Origin: Rhodoferax sp.
Lineage (GTDB): Bacteria > Pseudomonadota > Gammaproteobacteria > Burkholderiales > Burkholderiaceae_C
DNA length: 64,000 bases
NCBI GenBank assembly: GCA_031291295.1
Contig: JARLJI010000136.1
Coordinates: 1-64,000 of the forward strand
Direction of reading: 5' to 3'
Shown here: in pieces, positions 1-9,566 of the stretch
Position numbering within the stretch: the first letter of the stretch is position 1
Layout of the letters: each line of letters begins with the position of its first letter
Position numbers and translations under genes: made by a program
The notes under the pieces: generated by a model
The model's input: the letters and a program-made list of their open reading frames with translations, nothing else
Database searches by the model: none
Told to the model about the DNA's origin: nothing

Positions 1-228
1 CGCCTGTTCGCGCGCCGCAGCCATGCGCGCAGTCTCGGCGCCGGCCGCATCGCGCTCGCGCTGCGCGGCGTCGCGCGCGGCCTGCGCCTCAGACAGCAAG
101 CGCGCCGCGGCGGCCTGGCGTTCGGCGATGATGGCCGCCACCGGCTTGAACAGGAAGCGCGACAGCAGCCAGACCAGGACGACGACGTTGATCGCCTGCA
201 GGCCGAGCGTCCACCAATCGATCTTCAT
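1..228 (-). CDS. atpF: N-ATPase subunit b (AtpF), partial at left edge
   Basis: This is the membrane-anchored stator subunit b of the F0 sector. Only the first 76 codons are in the window; the reading frame runs off the left edge. The translation starts MKIDWWTLGLQ, continues with one hydrophobic helix (about residues 8-28) and then turns into an Ala/Arg/Glu-rich amphipathic segment, as in b subunits that form a long stalk coiled coil. It lies 17 bases downstream of atpE in the same operon. The order D-C-Q-R-B-E-F seen here is that of N-ATPase operons, in which A and G usually follow, so they are probably just outside the window. Confidence 0.88.
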   Translation of the reverse strand, partial: MKIDWWTLGLQAINVVVLVWLLSRFLFKPVAAIIAERQAAAARLLSEAQAARDAAQRERDAAGAETARMAAAREQA

Positions 229-245
229 CGGGGTCGCGGCGCGGC

Positions 246-494
246 TCAGTGCACGAACGGGTTGGCGAACAGCACCAGCACCGCGATGACGAGGCAGTAG
301 ATCGCCATCGTCTCGATCATCGCGAGGCCGACGAACAGCGTGCGCGACAGGGTGCCGGCCGATTCCGGCTGGCGCGCGATCGCGTCCATCGCGGCGGCGA
401 CGGCGCGGCCTTCGGCCAGCGCCGGGCCGATGGCGCCGAACGACACGGCGATGGCTGCGGCGAGGATGCTGACGACCTCGATCAGGTTGTTCAT
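246..494 (-). CDS. atpE: N-ATPase rotor ring subunit c (AtpE)
   Basis: This 82-residue hairpin of two membrane helices forms the ion-translocating rotor ring. Helix 1 carries Glu28 (in ALAEG), the polar loop has the conserved R-Q-P (41-43), and helix 2 carries the ion-binding Glu61 followed by Thr62 (in MIETMAIY). Two carboxylates per subunit (Glu28 and Glu61) are typical of N-type ATPases. The family was predicted to pump Na+, but the Burkholderia pseudomallei N-type ring was later reported as proton-binding, so ion choice cannot be fixed from this sequence. The start overlaps the end of atpB by 4 bases, suggesting translational coupling. Confidence 0.92.
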   Translation of the reverse strand: MNNLIEVVSILAAAIAVSFGAIGPALAEGRAVAAAMDAIARQPESAGTLSRTLFVGLAMIETMAIYCLVIAVLVLFANPFVH

Positions 495-1183
495 GGAGAG
501 GCTCCTGGTTTATGGGTGGAATGCGGATTGTGGCTAACGGTGGCGCCGATGAAAACCATCGCGAGCATGGAAAAGATGTAGGCCTGGATCGCGCCGGTCA
601 GCAGGTCCAGCGCCATGAACGGGATCGGCACCAGCAGGCCGGCCAGCGACAGCGCGATGCCGACCACGAACACACCGCTCATGACGTTGCCGAACAGGCG
701 CACGATCAGCGAGAACGTGCGCGTGAGCTGCTCGACCAGGTTCAGCGGGATCATGACCCAGGTCGGCTCAGCGAACGTTTCGAGGTAGCCGCCGATGCCG
801 CGCGTGCGCATGCCGAAGAGGATGGTGGCGCAGAACACGATGCCCGCGAGTGCGGCGTCGGTGGCAAGCTGCGCGGTGGGCGGCTCGACGCCCGGCACCA
901 GCGAGCTCCAGTTCGCCGTGAGAATGTAGAGGAACAGGGTGCCGATCAGGGCCCGGTACGGTTCGGGTTCGGCCTGCATCGTGTCGCGGATCTGCGCATC
1001 GACGGTACTGACCAGGAGTTCGAGCATGGTCTGGCGGGTCGACGGCACCAGGCGCAGGCGCCGCGTCGTCGCCAGCGCGGCCAGCAGCAGCACCGCCATG
1101 ATGACCCAGGTCACGACCACGGCCGAGGACACCGGCACGGGGCCGAGATGGAACAGCACGTGGCTGGCCAGCGGCGAGTTCAT
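491..1183 (-). CDS. atpB: N-ATPase F0 subunit a (AtpB)
   Basis: Subunit a (230 residues) forms the stator half-channels that load and unload ions on the c ring. Several hydrophobic helices are visible, and the essential stator arginine is Arg162 in SLIVRLFGN, the family signature. The chosen ATG at 1183 overlaps the atpR stop as ATGA; the frame stays open far upstream, but that stretch only overlaps atpR and atpQ. It sits between atpR and atpE, as in other N-ATPase operons. The protein is shorter than a typical E. coli AtpB (271 residues), which is usual for this subtype. Confidence 0.92.
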   Translation of the reverse strand: MNSPLASHVLFHLGPVPVSSAVVVTWVIMAVLLLAALATTRRLRLVPSTRQTMLELLVSTVDAQIRDTMQAEPEPYRALIGTLFLYILTANWSSLVPGVEPPTAQLATDAALAGIVFCATILFGMRTRGIGGYLETFAEPTWVMIPLNLVEQLTRTFSLIVRLFGNVMSGVFVVGIALSLAGLLVPIPFMALDLLTGAIQAYIFSMLAMVFIGATVSHNPHSTHKPGASP

Positions 1184-1473
1184 GGGCCGGCTCCGGTGCG
1201 CCGCAGCAGCCAGCTGCGCGCCAGCAGCAGGCCGGCCAGGCCCGCCAGCACCGCGCCGGCGCCGAACCACCGGGCAAGCACCGCAAAACAGGCGATGGTC
1301 ACCGCCAGGCGCACGCACTGCAGGCCGAAGGCGGCCGCAAGGCGGCCTGCGACGAACAGGCGCAGGTTGCGCGCCAGCGTGGCGAAATGCGCCAGGCCGA
1401 GCACGAAACCGGCAGCCAGCCCGGCGACAAGCGGGGCGGCCAGCGCACCGGCATGGAGCGGCAGCGGCATCAT
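1180..1473 (-). CDS. atpR: N-ATPase AtpR membrane protein
   Basis: This small (97-residue) hydrophobic protein with about three predicted membrane helices occupies the position of AtpR, a gene found only in N-ATPase operons and thought to help assemble or stabilise the membrane sector with AtpQ. The start at 1473 (MMPLPLHAG) was preferred over an in-frame ATG at 1503 because it overlaps the atpQ stop by a few bases, as at every other junction in this operon. It carries buried charged residues (for example Arg in LARNLRLF). The assignment rests on gene order and hydrophobic profile more than on a sharp motif. Confidence 0.78.
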   Translation of the reverse strand: MMPLPLHAGALAAPLVAGLAAGFVLGLAHFATLARNLRLFVAGRLAAAFGLQCVRLAVTIACFAVLARWFGAGAVLAGLAGLLLARSWLLRRTGAGP

Positions 1474-1768
1474 TGGCGGTGCATCCAGCGCCAGGCAGAC
1501 CACAGACCGAGGCCGGCACCGAGCAGCAGCAGCGCGGCTGCGAACAGGGCATGCGTGCCCAGCAGGCGGTCGAGCCAGCGCCCGAGAAACAGCCCGAGCA
1601 GCATGGGCACGACGATGGTCCAGCCGAGCACACCAACCTGTGCGAGACGACGGCTCACCGAGGTTTCCGGGTCATCCAGCGCCGCGCGTTCGCGCCGCTG
1701 CGCGCGCCGTGCGGCGGCGCGCAGGCGGTCCGGATCGTTCTCCGTGGCGGCAGGGGTATCGTCCGGGT

Positions 1769-1772
<4 letters not shown>
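1470..1772 (-). CDS. atpQ: N-ATPase AtpQ (AtpI-like) protein
   Basis: This 100-residue protein has an acidic and basic hydrophilic N-terminus (residues 1-40) followed by two membrane helices separated by a short Arg/Asp loop (FLGRWLDRLLG). That is the layout of AtpI/AtpQ accessory proteins, which help assemble the c ring. The G-R-W-L-D motif between the helices is typical of the AtpI family. It overlaps atpC at its start and atpR at its end by a few bases. In N-ATPase operons AtpQ replaces the atpI gene that begins ordinary F-ATPase operons. Confidence 0.8.
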
Positions 1773-3708
<1,936 letters not shown>

Positions 3709-3715
3709 TCAGTCA

Positions 3716-3730
3716 TTGTCACCATGACAA
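3716..3730. promoter_or_regulatory. Perfect inverted repeat upstream of atpD
   Basis: TTGTCA-CCA-TGACAA is a perfect 6-3-6 palindrome, 59 bases before the atpD start. It has the size of an operator for a dimeric regulator. It does not match the FNR half-sites seen elsewhere in the window. No regulator gene is adjacent, so the binding protein is unknown. Apart from this and the box at 3886, I see nothing else in the 298 bases between atpD and the next gene. Confidence 0.4.
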
Positions 3731-3885
3731 AGCAGGCCAGCCGCAGCACAAGCCACAAGCGGCAGGTCCATCGGGGCCGGTGCTTGTCCATTGGTGCAGG
3801 AACTGGGAAGCGCCATTCAAGAAACATCCTTTCAGTGGGACCAAACACCACATGTTGCATGATTCCACCCATGCCGTTTTTCACT

Positions 3886-3899
3886 TTGCGCAAAGTCAA
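3886..3899. promoter_or_regulatory. FNR-like box before the alcohol dehydrogenase
   Basis: TTGCG-CAAA-GTCAA matches the FNR/Anr consensus TTGAT-N4-ATCAA at 7 of 10 positions. Its centre (3892.5) lies about 63 bases before the ATG at 3956. A TACCAT hexamer at 3941-3946 would place the transcription start about 60 bases from the box centre, near the class I distance. This is weaker than the boxes at 7935, 15253, 17113 and 31623. Confidence 0.4.
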
Positions 3900-3955
3900 C
3901 AATGGGCGCGAAAGCTTTCCCCACCATCGACAAGATTGCGTACCATGCAATCACC

Positions 3956-4963
3956 ATGTCGTCAGCTTCCATGTTCGCAATGACCATCGACCCGACCGGG
4001 CGGAAACTCGTGGCGGAGCGCAAACCCGTTCCGGTAGCCGGAGACCACGATGTGGTGGTCCGTGTGCTTGCCTGCGGAGTATGCCGTACCGATCTGCACC
4101 TCATTGACGGCGACCTGCCCCCACATCGTAATGGTGTTGTACCGGGGCATGAAATCGTCGGACAGATCATAGCCCTCGGCTCGAAGGCACTACGGTTCAC
4201 CGTGGGCCAGCGCGTAGGCATTCCCTGGCTGGGTGGAACCTGCGGCGGCTGTCCGTTTTGTGCCATGGAGCGCGAAAACCTCTGCGACTTTCCCATCTTC
4301 ACGGGTTATGACCGCGATGGCGGCTTTGCCGAATACGCGGCTGCCGACGAGCGTTTCTGCTTCGCCCTGCCAGCGCAGTACGACGATGCCCATGCCGCGC
4401 CCCTGCTGTGTGCCGGGCTGATTGGCTTTCGCGCCTGGAGTCTGGCCGGTGCAGCCGCACCGCACCGCTTGGGGCTCTACGGCTTTGGTGCAGCGGCCCA
4501 TATCATCTGCCAGATCGCCGTGGCACGCGGGCAGGAGGTATTCGCCTTCACCCGTGCCGGTGACCGTGCCGGGCAGGATTTTGCGCGCAGTCTGGGCGCC
4601 GTGTGGGCGGGGGCAAGTTCCGGCGATGCCGCCCCCGCCCTGCTAGACGCAGCGTTGATCTTCGCGCCTGCAGGCGAACTCGTGCCGGCCGCACTGGCTG
4701 CCACTCGCAAGGGTGGCACAGTGGTGTGTGCCGGCATCCACATGAGTGCCATCCCGTCGTTCGACTATCGGCTGCTCTGGGGCGAACGGGTGCTCAAGTC
4801 GGTCGCCAACCTCACGCGCGCGGATGGCGAAGCCTTCTTCAACCTGGTGGGCGAGTTGGCGCTGCAAACCCATGTGCAGACCTTCGCGCTGCACGACGCC
4901 AACGCCGCTGTCCAGGCGGTGCGTGCCGGCACGGTCAATGGGGCCGCGGTGCTCGTCCCCTGA
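3956..4963 (+). CDS. Zinc-dependent alcohol dehydrogenase family protein
   Basis: This is a medium-chain dehydrogenase of 335 residues that probably oxidises or reduces small alcohols and aldehydes with NAD(P)(H). The catalytic zinc motif ACGVCRTDLH is at about 39-48, followed by GHE (64-66). The structural zinc site is CGGCPFCAMERENLC, and the nucleotide-binding loop is GLYGFGAAAH. The start is uncertain: an upstream ATG at 3902 directly abuts a possible FNR box, while 3956, 3971 or 3980 fit better. I chose 3956; no clear Shine-Dalgarno decides it. The subfamily with ACGVCRTDLH often acts on primary alcohols. It is an isolated gene, convergent with the L,D-transpeptidase. Confidence 0.85.
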   Translation: MSSASMFAMTIDPTGRKLVAERKPVPVAGDHDVVVRVLACGVCRTDLHLIDGDLPPHRNGVVPGHEIVGQIIALGSKALRFTVGQRVGIPWLGGTCGGCPFCAMERENLCDFPIFTGYDRDGGFAEYAAADERFCFALPAQYDDAHAAPLLCAGLIGFRAWSLAGAAAPHRLGLYGFGAAAHIICQIAVARGQEVFAFTRAGDRAGQDFARSLGAVWAGASSGDAAPALLDAALIFAPAGELVPAALAATRKGGTVVCAGIHMSAIPSFDYRLLWGERVLKSVANLTRADGEAFFNLVGELALQTHVQTFALHDANAAVQAVRAGTVNGAAVLVP

Positions 4964-4965
4964 GG

Positions 4966-5769
4966 CTAGCGCCGGCCTGGCAACGGAGCCCAGTCAGGTC
5001 GGTCCGCTCGCCCTGATTCCACCACGATCAAGTAGCGTCCAGGATATGGGACAGGCTCGCGTTGCGCATCCAGGACCCATAGGGGCCGGCCGTTGCGCAA
5101 GGCCTGTTCATAGTCCGCATCAAGGACACCATAGTGGTCAAGCAGGCGATTGAGCGAAGCGGGAATGCGGATGCAGCCTTTCGATTGGGCACTGCCCAAG
5201 CGCTGCTCCAGCAGGTCCGGGTCGGTGGCGTGCATTTGCAGCCGCATGTCCACCACTGCGCCGTCTCCCCAACCCTTGGGAACATGCTGCCAGCCAAAAT
5301 CGTAGACGCGCATGCCCTTGGTGCCATACCCGCGTATGCCGTTACTGTTTCGGGTCCCCTCGGCCCGAAAATCGGGATTTTCCGTGGTGTGGTCGAACAC
5401 ACCCAGCGGGGTTTGAAAGTGGTCGAAACTGCCGGGCCGGCCGGTAGAAACGGGTGACGCCCCCACCCACTGCCATTCGCCTTGCGCGGAGCGCCAGAAC
5501 AAAAAGAAAGCCTGAATGTCGGGATCGCGGTCAACCACCGCGAGGTACTGCGGCTGCACAAGCGACACGCCGGCCGTGACCAGGGCCTCTGTAGCCAATT
5601 CTGCATAACGCTGCACTTCGACCGCGGGCACGTCCAGTCGCCTGTCAACGTGTGTGCGGTACAGAACCGACATGTCTGCGACCGGATCGAATGGGTATAC
5701 CTGCGAAGACAAGCCGGCAAGCACCAAGGCGCTGAAAACCCGGAGAAACCCATGGCGCGTCAATAGCAT
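4966..5769 (-). CDS. L,D-transpeptidase (YkuD domain), exported
   Basis: This 267-residue protein has a short basic N-terminus and a hydrophobic segment (about 8-25) that looks like a signal peptide, so it should act in the periplasm. A YkuD catalytic domain follows: His180 in MHATD and the nucleophile Cys199 in SKGCIR, with the usual spacing. Such enzymes cross-link peptidoglycan between meso-diaminopimelate residues or attach proteins to it. Its promoter region faces that of the BON gene, and an FNR-like box at 5828-5841 is spaced well for it. Which L,D-transpeptidase reaction it performs is not clear from the sequence. Confidence 0.85.
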   Translation of the reverse strand: MLLTRHGFLRVFSALVLAGLSSQVYPFDPVADMSVLYRTHVDRRLDVPAVEVQRYAELATEALVTAGVSLVQPQYLAVVDRDPDIQAFFLFWRSAQGEWQWVGASPVSTGRPGSFDHFQTPLGVFDHTTENPDFRAEGTRNSNGIRGYGTKGMRVYDFGWQHVPKGWGDGAVVDMRLQMHATDPDLLEQRLGSAQSKGCIRIPASLNRLLDHYGVLDADYEQALRNGRPLWVLDAQREPVPYPGRYLIVVESGRADRPDWAPLPGRR

Positions 5770-5827
5770 GCGTAGTCCCTGATGTTATTTCGTGTAACCA
5801 TTGTGCGGACTGGCCGCCCCATTTCTG

Positions 5828-5841
5828 TTGCGTCAGATCAA
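5828..5841. promoter_or_regulatory. FNR-like box, probable promoter of the L,D-transpeptidase
   Basis: TTGCG-TCAG-ATCAA matches the FNR consensus at 8 of 10. On the minus strand the hexamer CACAAT (5805-5800) lies exactly where the -10 element should be if the box is centred at -41.5. That would give a start near 5793, 24 bases before the gene. Confidence 0.5.
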
Positions 5842-5877
5842 GCCGCCCGACAAGCCGCGCTAGTACACCTGCATGGC

Positions 5878-5891
5878 TTGCGAAATATCAA
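5878..5891. promoter_or_regulatory. FNR-like box, probable promoter of the BON-Hsp20 genes
   Basis: TTGCG-AAAT-ATCAA matches the FNR consensus at 8 of 10. The hexamer TAAAGT (5914-5919) sits at the -10 position predicted for a class II site centred at -41.5, giving a start near 5926. It is the second of two boxes with the same unusual TTGCG half-site, spaced 50 bases apart in a divergent promoter region. Confidence 0.55.
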
Positions 5892-5976
5892 ACCTGTCGT
5901 GCGCAAGGCTGCATAAAGTTCATTTTGCATCGCGTCTTGCGGTGGCGTGTTACTGCAACTCAAGGAGAGTCAAAGT

Positions 5977-6630
5977 ATGAAAACCGATACCCAACTCAAG
6001 GCTGACGTTATGGCGGAACTCGCTTGGGACGCGGCCATCAATGCCACCGGCATTGGCGTCATGGTCAAGAACGGTGTGGTGACCCTGAGCGGCCACCTGG
6101 ACACCTTCGCCGAAAAATATGCGGCGGAGCGCGCGGCGCGCCGCGTAGCGGGCGTACGCGGCATTGCTCTCGAACTGGACGTCAAACTCGCCGCCGAGCA
6201 CCGGCGCAGCGATTCGGAAATCGCCCAGGCCGCGACCTCCGCCTTGCGCTGGAGTTCGCTCGTTCCCGACGAGCGCGTGAAGGTCGAGGTAGAAGACGGC
6301 TGGGTCACGCTCACCGGCGAGGTCGACTGGGGCTATCAGTTCACCAATGCCGAGCAATGCGTTCGTCCGCTTGTCGGCGTGCGGGGCCTGACCAACCGCA
6401 TCACCATCAAGCCCCGCGCAAGCTCGAAGGACATCGGCATTGAAATCACCGCGGCGTTGACACGGCAGGCAGCGCGCGAAGCCGAGCACATCAACATCGA
6501 GGTCGAGGGTGGCGTTGTCACTCTGCGCGGCAAGGTCCACTCACTGCCAGAGCGTGACGCGGCCATGGGTGCGGCGTTCTCGGCGCGCGGCGTCTCGCGT
6601 GTCGTGGACAAACTCGATATTACCGGCTAG
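5977..6630 (+). CDS. Protein with three BON domains (OsmY-like)
   Basis: This 217-residue protein consists of three consecutive BON domains, at roughly 5-70, 78-145 and 150-215. Each shows the typical V-x-V-x-x-G-x-V-T-L-x-G pattern (GVVTLSG, GWVTLTG, GVVTLRG). BON domains bind membranes or phospholipids, and OsmY-type members protect against osmotic and envelope stress. No signal peptide is visible, so this one may be cytoplasmic. The ATG at 5977 is preferred because AAGGAGAG lies at a good distance upstream (5962-5969). It is followed after 52 bases by an hsp20 gene and probably shares its FNR-like promoter. Confidence 0.85.
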   Translation: MKTDTQLKADVMAELAWDAAINATGIGVMVKNGVVTLSGHLDTFAEKYAAERAARRVAGVRGIALELDVKLAAEHRRSDSEIAQAATSALRWSSLVPDERVKVEVEDGWVTLTGEVDWGYQFTNAEQCVRPLVGVRGLTNRITIKPRASSKDIGIEITAALTRQAAREAEHINIEVEGGVVTLRGKVHSLPERDAAMGAAFSARGVSRVVDKLDITG

Positions 6631-6682
6631 TCATAGCCGGCCCCCTTTCTTCCATTTTTTCAACCAACCCAAGAGGATCATC

Positions 6683-7114
6683 ATGGCAAACCATCTGCGT
6701 GTACTCGAACCCGGCTTCAACGACTCTTTTGAATCAGCCCTGCGCCGCTTCTTTGCACCGGTCCAGTTCGAGATGAACCCCCCAGTCCTTGACATGCGCC
6801 TGGACCTTTCGGAAAAGGACAACACCTACGTGGTCAAGGCGGACCTGCCCGGCGTCAAGAAGGAGGACATCAACGTGCGCATCGACGGCAACGTCGTACA
6901 GATCGACGCCGAGGTCAAACAGGAAAAGGAAACCAAGGGCAACGGCAACAAAGTGCTGCGCAGCGAGCGCTATTGCGGCAACGTTTCACGCACTTTCAGT
7001 CTGGCGCAAGATGTGGACGATACTAAGGCACAGGCCAGGTACGCCGATGGCGTATTGACGCTCGAGTTGCCGAAAAAGACCACCGCAGCGTCCAAGAAGC
7101 TGGCGGTGCAATAA
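6683..7114 (+). CDS. Small heat shock protein, Hsp20/alpha-crystallin family
   Basis: This 143-residue chaperone holds unfolding proteins in a refoldable state. The alpha-crystallin domain spans about 37-130, with the conserved DLPGVKKEDINVRIDGN segment and the closing GVLTLELPKK motif. A short N-terminal arm (MANHLRVLEPGFNDSFE) precedes it. The start at 6683 has AAGAGG upstream; an in-frame opening at 6509 lies inside the BON gene and was rejected. Its place behind the BON gene suggests one stress operon. I see no sigma-32-like promoter directly before it. Confidence 0.9.
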   Translation: MANHLRVLEPGFNDSFESALRRFFAPVQFEMNPPVLDMRLDLSEKDNTYVVKADLPGVKKEDINVRIDGNVVQIDAEVKQEKETKGNGNKVLRSERYCGNVSRTFSLAQDVDDTKAQARYADGVLTLELPKKTTAASKKLAVQ

Positions 7115-7127
7115 GGTCGGGCGGCGG

Positions 7128-7877
7128 TCAGTACATATGCTGGCCGCCGTTGATTGCCACATTGGCGCCAGTGACGAAGGCCGCATGTTCTGAAGTCAGG
7201 TAGGCCACCAGTTCGGCGACTTCGGCCGGCTCACCGAGCCGGCCGACGGGAATCTGCGGGAGAATTCGCTCGCGCAGCACATCGGGAGGCATTTTCTCGA
7301 CCATGCGCGTGCGCAGATAGCCGGGCGAAATGGTGTTGACGGTGATGTTCTTGCTGGCGAATTCCAGTGCCAGCGTCTTCGTGAAACCGTGGATGCCGGC
7401 CTTCGACGCCGCATAGTTGGCTTGGCCGAAGGCGCCACGCTGACCGTTGACCGATGAGATGTTGACGATGCGGCCCCAGCCGAGCGAAAGCATGTCTTCG
7501 ATGACTTGCCGGGTCATGTTGAACATCGAGTCAAGGTTGGTGCGCAGCACCGCATCCCACGCTTGCGGGGTCATCTTGCGAAAACTCGCATCGCGGGTGA
7601 TGCCGGCGTTGTTGACCAGCACCGACATGGGGCCATATTGCTGATGGATGGCCTGCGCCGCAGCCACACAGGAATCGAAACTTGCGACGTCAACCCCTAC
7701 CGTTCCAAAGTGGTAGCCCAGTGCCTCCTGCGCGGTCAGCCACGCCTGTACCTGTTGGTTCCCGGGCGAATGCAATGCCACAACCATGAAGTCATTATCG
7801 GCCAGGCGTCTGCAAATCGCCTCCCCGAGTCCTCCCGTGCCACCGGTTATCACAGCGATGCGTTTCGTTGTTGCCAT
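7128..7877 (-). CDS. phaB: Acetoacetyl-CoA reductase (PhaB/PhbB)
   Basis: This short-chain dehydrogenase of 249 residues reduces acetoacetyl-CoA to (R)-3-hydroxybutyryl-CoA for polyhydroxybutyrate synthesis. The cofactor motif TGGTGGLG is at 11-18, NNAG at 89-92, and the catalytic Ser142-Tyr155-Lys159 set lies in the region NGQRGAFGQANYAASKAG, which is characteristic of PhaB. The Shine-Dalgarno AGGAGC precedes the ATG. No phaA or phaC is adjacent. The shared FNR-like box at 7935 suggests that polymer synthesis serves as an electron sink when oxygen is low. The main alternative is FabG, but the PhaB-type active-site region argues against it. Confidence 0.88.
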   Translation of the reverse strand: MATTKRIAVITGGTGGLGEAICRRLADNDFMVVALHSPGNQQVQAWLTAQEALGYHFGTVGVDVASFDSCVAAAQAIHQQYGPMSVLVNNAGITRDASFRKMTPQAWDAVLRTNLDSMFNMTRQVIEDMLSLGWGRIVNISSVNGQRGAFGQANYAASKAGIHGFTKTLALEFASKNITVNTISPGYLRTRMVEKMPPDVLRERILPQIPVGRLGEPAEVAELVAYLTSEHAAFVTGANVAINGGQHMY

Positions 7878-7934
7878 GTGCCGCTCCTGAAGAATTACAA
7901 AAACTCAGCGTAACGAGGTCGAAGCACCACGCAT

Positions 7935-7948
7935 TTGACAGACATCAA
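7935..7948. promoter_or_regulatory. FNR box between phaB and the phosphotransferase gene
   Basis: TTGAC-AGAC-ATCAA matches the consensus at 9 of 10. For phaB, a TACGCT hexamer (7912-7907, minus strand) is at the exact class II -10 position, with a start near 7900. For the plus strand, TACCCT (7971-7976) is at the equivalent position, with a start near 7983. One symmetric site could thus drive both genes. It also argues against the TTG at 7935 being a start codon. Confidence 0.65.
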
Positions 7949-7985
7949 GTCCAGCGCCACTTTCGTGGCTTACCCTCACTGCAGG

Positions 7986-9443
7986 ATGCAAACCATCGAC
8001 TCCACTGCCCTCGTCAAAGCACTGGCTCGTGCGCTGGATGCCCAACTCATCGAAACTCTTATCTCGTGGGTGTTGCTGACGGGCGACACCGCTTACAAGA
8101 TCAAAAAGCCGGTACGGCTGCCTTTCGTCGACTACAGCACACTGCAGGCGCGCCAGCATTTCTGCGAAGAAGAGGTTCGGCTAAACCGCAGACTGGCGCC
8201 CTCGTTGTATCTCGGCGTCACGCGCATCACCGGCACGCTTGAGACACCCCTGCTCGACGGCCCGGGTCCAACCCTGGACTATGCGGTGCGCATGCGCCGC
8301 TTTGCTTCGGGCGCGCTGTTTCGGGAGCAGCTTGACGCAGGCCGCCTTGCCGCCGGCGACGTCGATCGGCTGGCCGCGTTGCTCGCCGACTTTCATGGGC
8401 GTATGCCGGGCGCCGCTGCCGCGAACAGTTTCGGCAGCGCCGAACGCCGGCGAAGCGCCGCGCTGGCGGCACTTGATGGCGTGCAAACGTTGGCGAGCGA
8501 CACGGAGTACGCTGTCCTGCGGGCCTGGCTCGAAGCCCAGGCTGTCACACTGGCGCCCTTGTGGACGTCGCGCAAAACGAACGGTCGTGTGCGCGAATGC
8601 CACGGCGACCTGCACCTGGCCAATGTGGTGAGCCTCGATGGCGCCATTGCCGCCTTCGATTGCATCGAGTTCGACCCGGCGCTGCGCTGGATCGACGTGC
8701 TCGACGATGCAGCGTTCGTCGTCATGGACTTCGCGGCCCAGCGTCGACGCGACTTTGCCTTCCGCTTCATCAACGGGTGGCTCGACCGGACAGGTGACCA
8801 TGACGGCTTGCCCGGTTTGTGTTTTTCGGTGGTTTACCGGGCACTGGTGCGAGCCCAGGTGGAACACTTTCGCGGCACTGCCGGCGCCGCTGCGCGCAAC
8901 TACCTGGAGACTGCGCTGGCCTGGGCACAGCGGGGCAACGCACGGCTGTTCATCACCCACGGCCTGCCGGGTTCAGGCAAGACATTCGTCTCGCAACGCT
9001 TGCTGGAGCGCGAGGGCGCCATCAGGCTGCGCTCGGACGTGGAGCGCAAGCGCCTGTTCGGGCTCGGCATGCTCGAGGATTCACGCGCCAGGGGACTGAA
9101 TCTGTACGACGCCACAGCCTCGGCACGCACGTATGAGCATCTGTTCAAAATGACGCGCATCGCGTTGCAAGCGGGCTTCCCGGTGGTCCTCGACGCCGCG
9201 TTCCTGCGCCGCGCGGAAAGAACCGAGGCACTCGCGCTGGCACGCGCGCTCGGCGTGCCGTTTTCGATTGTGGCCTGCGAGGCGCCGCTGCCGGTGCTGC
9301 GCGCGCGCCTGCTGGCCCGCCAGGGCGATGCATCGGAAGCCGACATCGCCGTTTTGAATGGGCTATCCGCAGTTGCCGAGCCGCTCACCGATGAAGAACG
9401 CGCGTTTGTGTACACCCTGCCCCAAGCTCAGGCGGTGCCCTGA
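7986..9443 (+). CDS. Aminoglycoside-phosphotransferase-like / P-loop kinase fusion protein
   Basis: This 485-residue protein has two parts. The N-terminal half is kinase-like, with CHGDLHLANV (about 204-213) and IAAFDCIEFD (about 219-228) resembling the catalytic and metal-binding loops of aminoglycoside phosphotransferases. The C-terminal half is a P-loop ATPase with Walker A GLPGSGKT at about 326-333, resembling zeta-toxin or nucleoside-kinase-like AAA proteins. Proteins with this architecture are widespread but have no firm substrate; antibiotic resistance should not be assumed. The ATG at 7986 is chosen because the farther TTG codon falls inside the FNR box. The predicted transcript would start almost at the ATG. 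Confidence 0.75.
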   Translation: MQTIDSTALVKALARALDAQLIETLISWVLLTGDTAYKIKKPVRLPFVDYSTLQARQHFCEEEVRLNRRLAPSLYLGVTRITGTLETPLLDGPGPTLDYAVRMRRFASGALFREQLDAGRLAAGDVDRLAALLADFHGRMPGAAAANSFGSAERRRSAALAALDGVQTLASDTEYAVLRAWLEAQAVTLAPLWTSRKTNGRVRECHGDLHLANVVSLDGAIAAFDCIEFDPALRWIDVLDDAAFVVMDFAAQRRRDFAFRFINGWLDRTGDHDGLPGLCFSVVYRALVRAQVEHFRGTAGAAARNYLETALAWAQRGNARLFITHGLPGSGKTFVSQRLLEREGAIRLRSDVERKRLFGLGMLEDSRARGLNLYDATASARTYEHLFKMTRIALQAGFPVVLDAAFLRRAERTEALALARALGVPFSIVACEAPLPVLRARLLARQGDASEADIAVLNGLSAVAEPLTDEERAFVYTLPQAQAVP

Positions 9444-9503
9444 CCCCAATCGACCCTCGGCCCAACCGGCAGCCCAATTTCGAGAAGCGCCGTCATCGGT
9501 GTT

Positions 9504-9517
9504 TTACGCTGTGTCAA
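9504..9517. promoter_or_regulatory. Weak FNR-like box before the SHOCT-PspC gene
   Basis: TTACG-CTGT-GTCAA matches only 6 of 10 consensus positions, but differs by one base in each half from boxes near 3886 and 5828. A TAGCCT hexamer (9540-9545) is at the class II -10 position, with a start near 9552, just before the AAGGAGG ribosome site. Listed as a candidate only. Confidence 0.3.
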
Positions 9518-9566
9518 ACACCAATCCCGATGACTGGGCTAGCCTTAAACAATTAAGGAGGTCGCC

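Noticed and set aside
3902-3955. Longer alcohol dehydrogenase start
   Set aside because: No ribosome site, it abuts a possible FNR box, and family members begin near MSSASMFAMTID or later.
7935-7985. TTG start codon giving a 17-residue longer phosphotransferase
   Set aside because: The TTG is the first base triplet of an FNR box, and the predicted promoter elements lie downstream of it.
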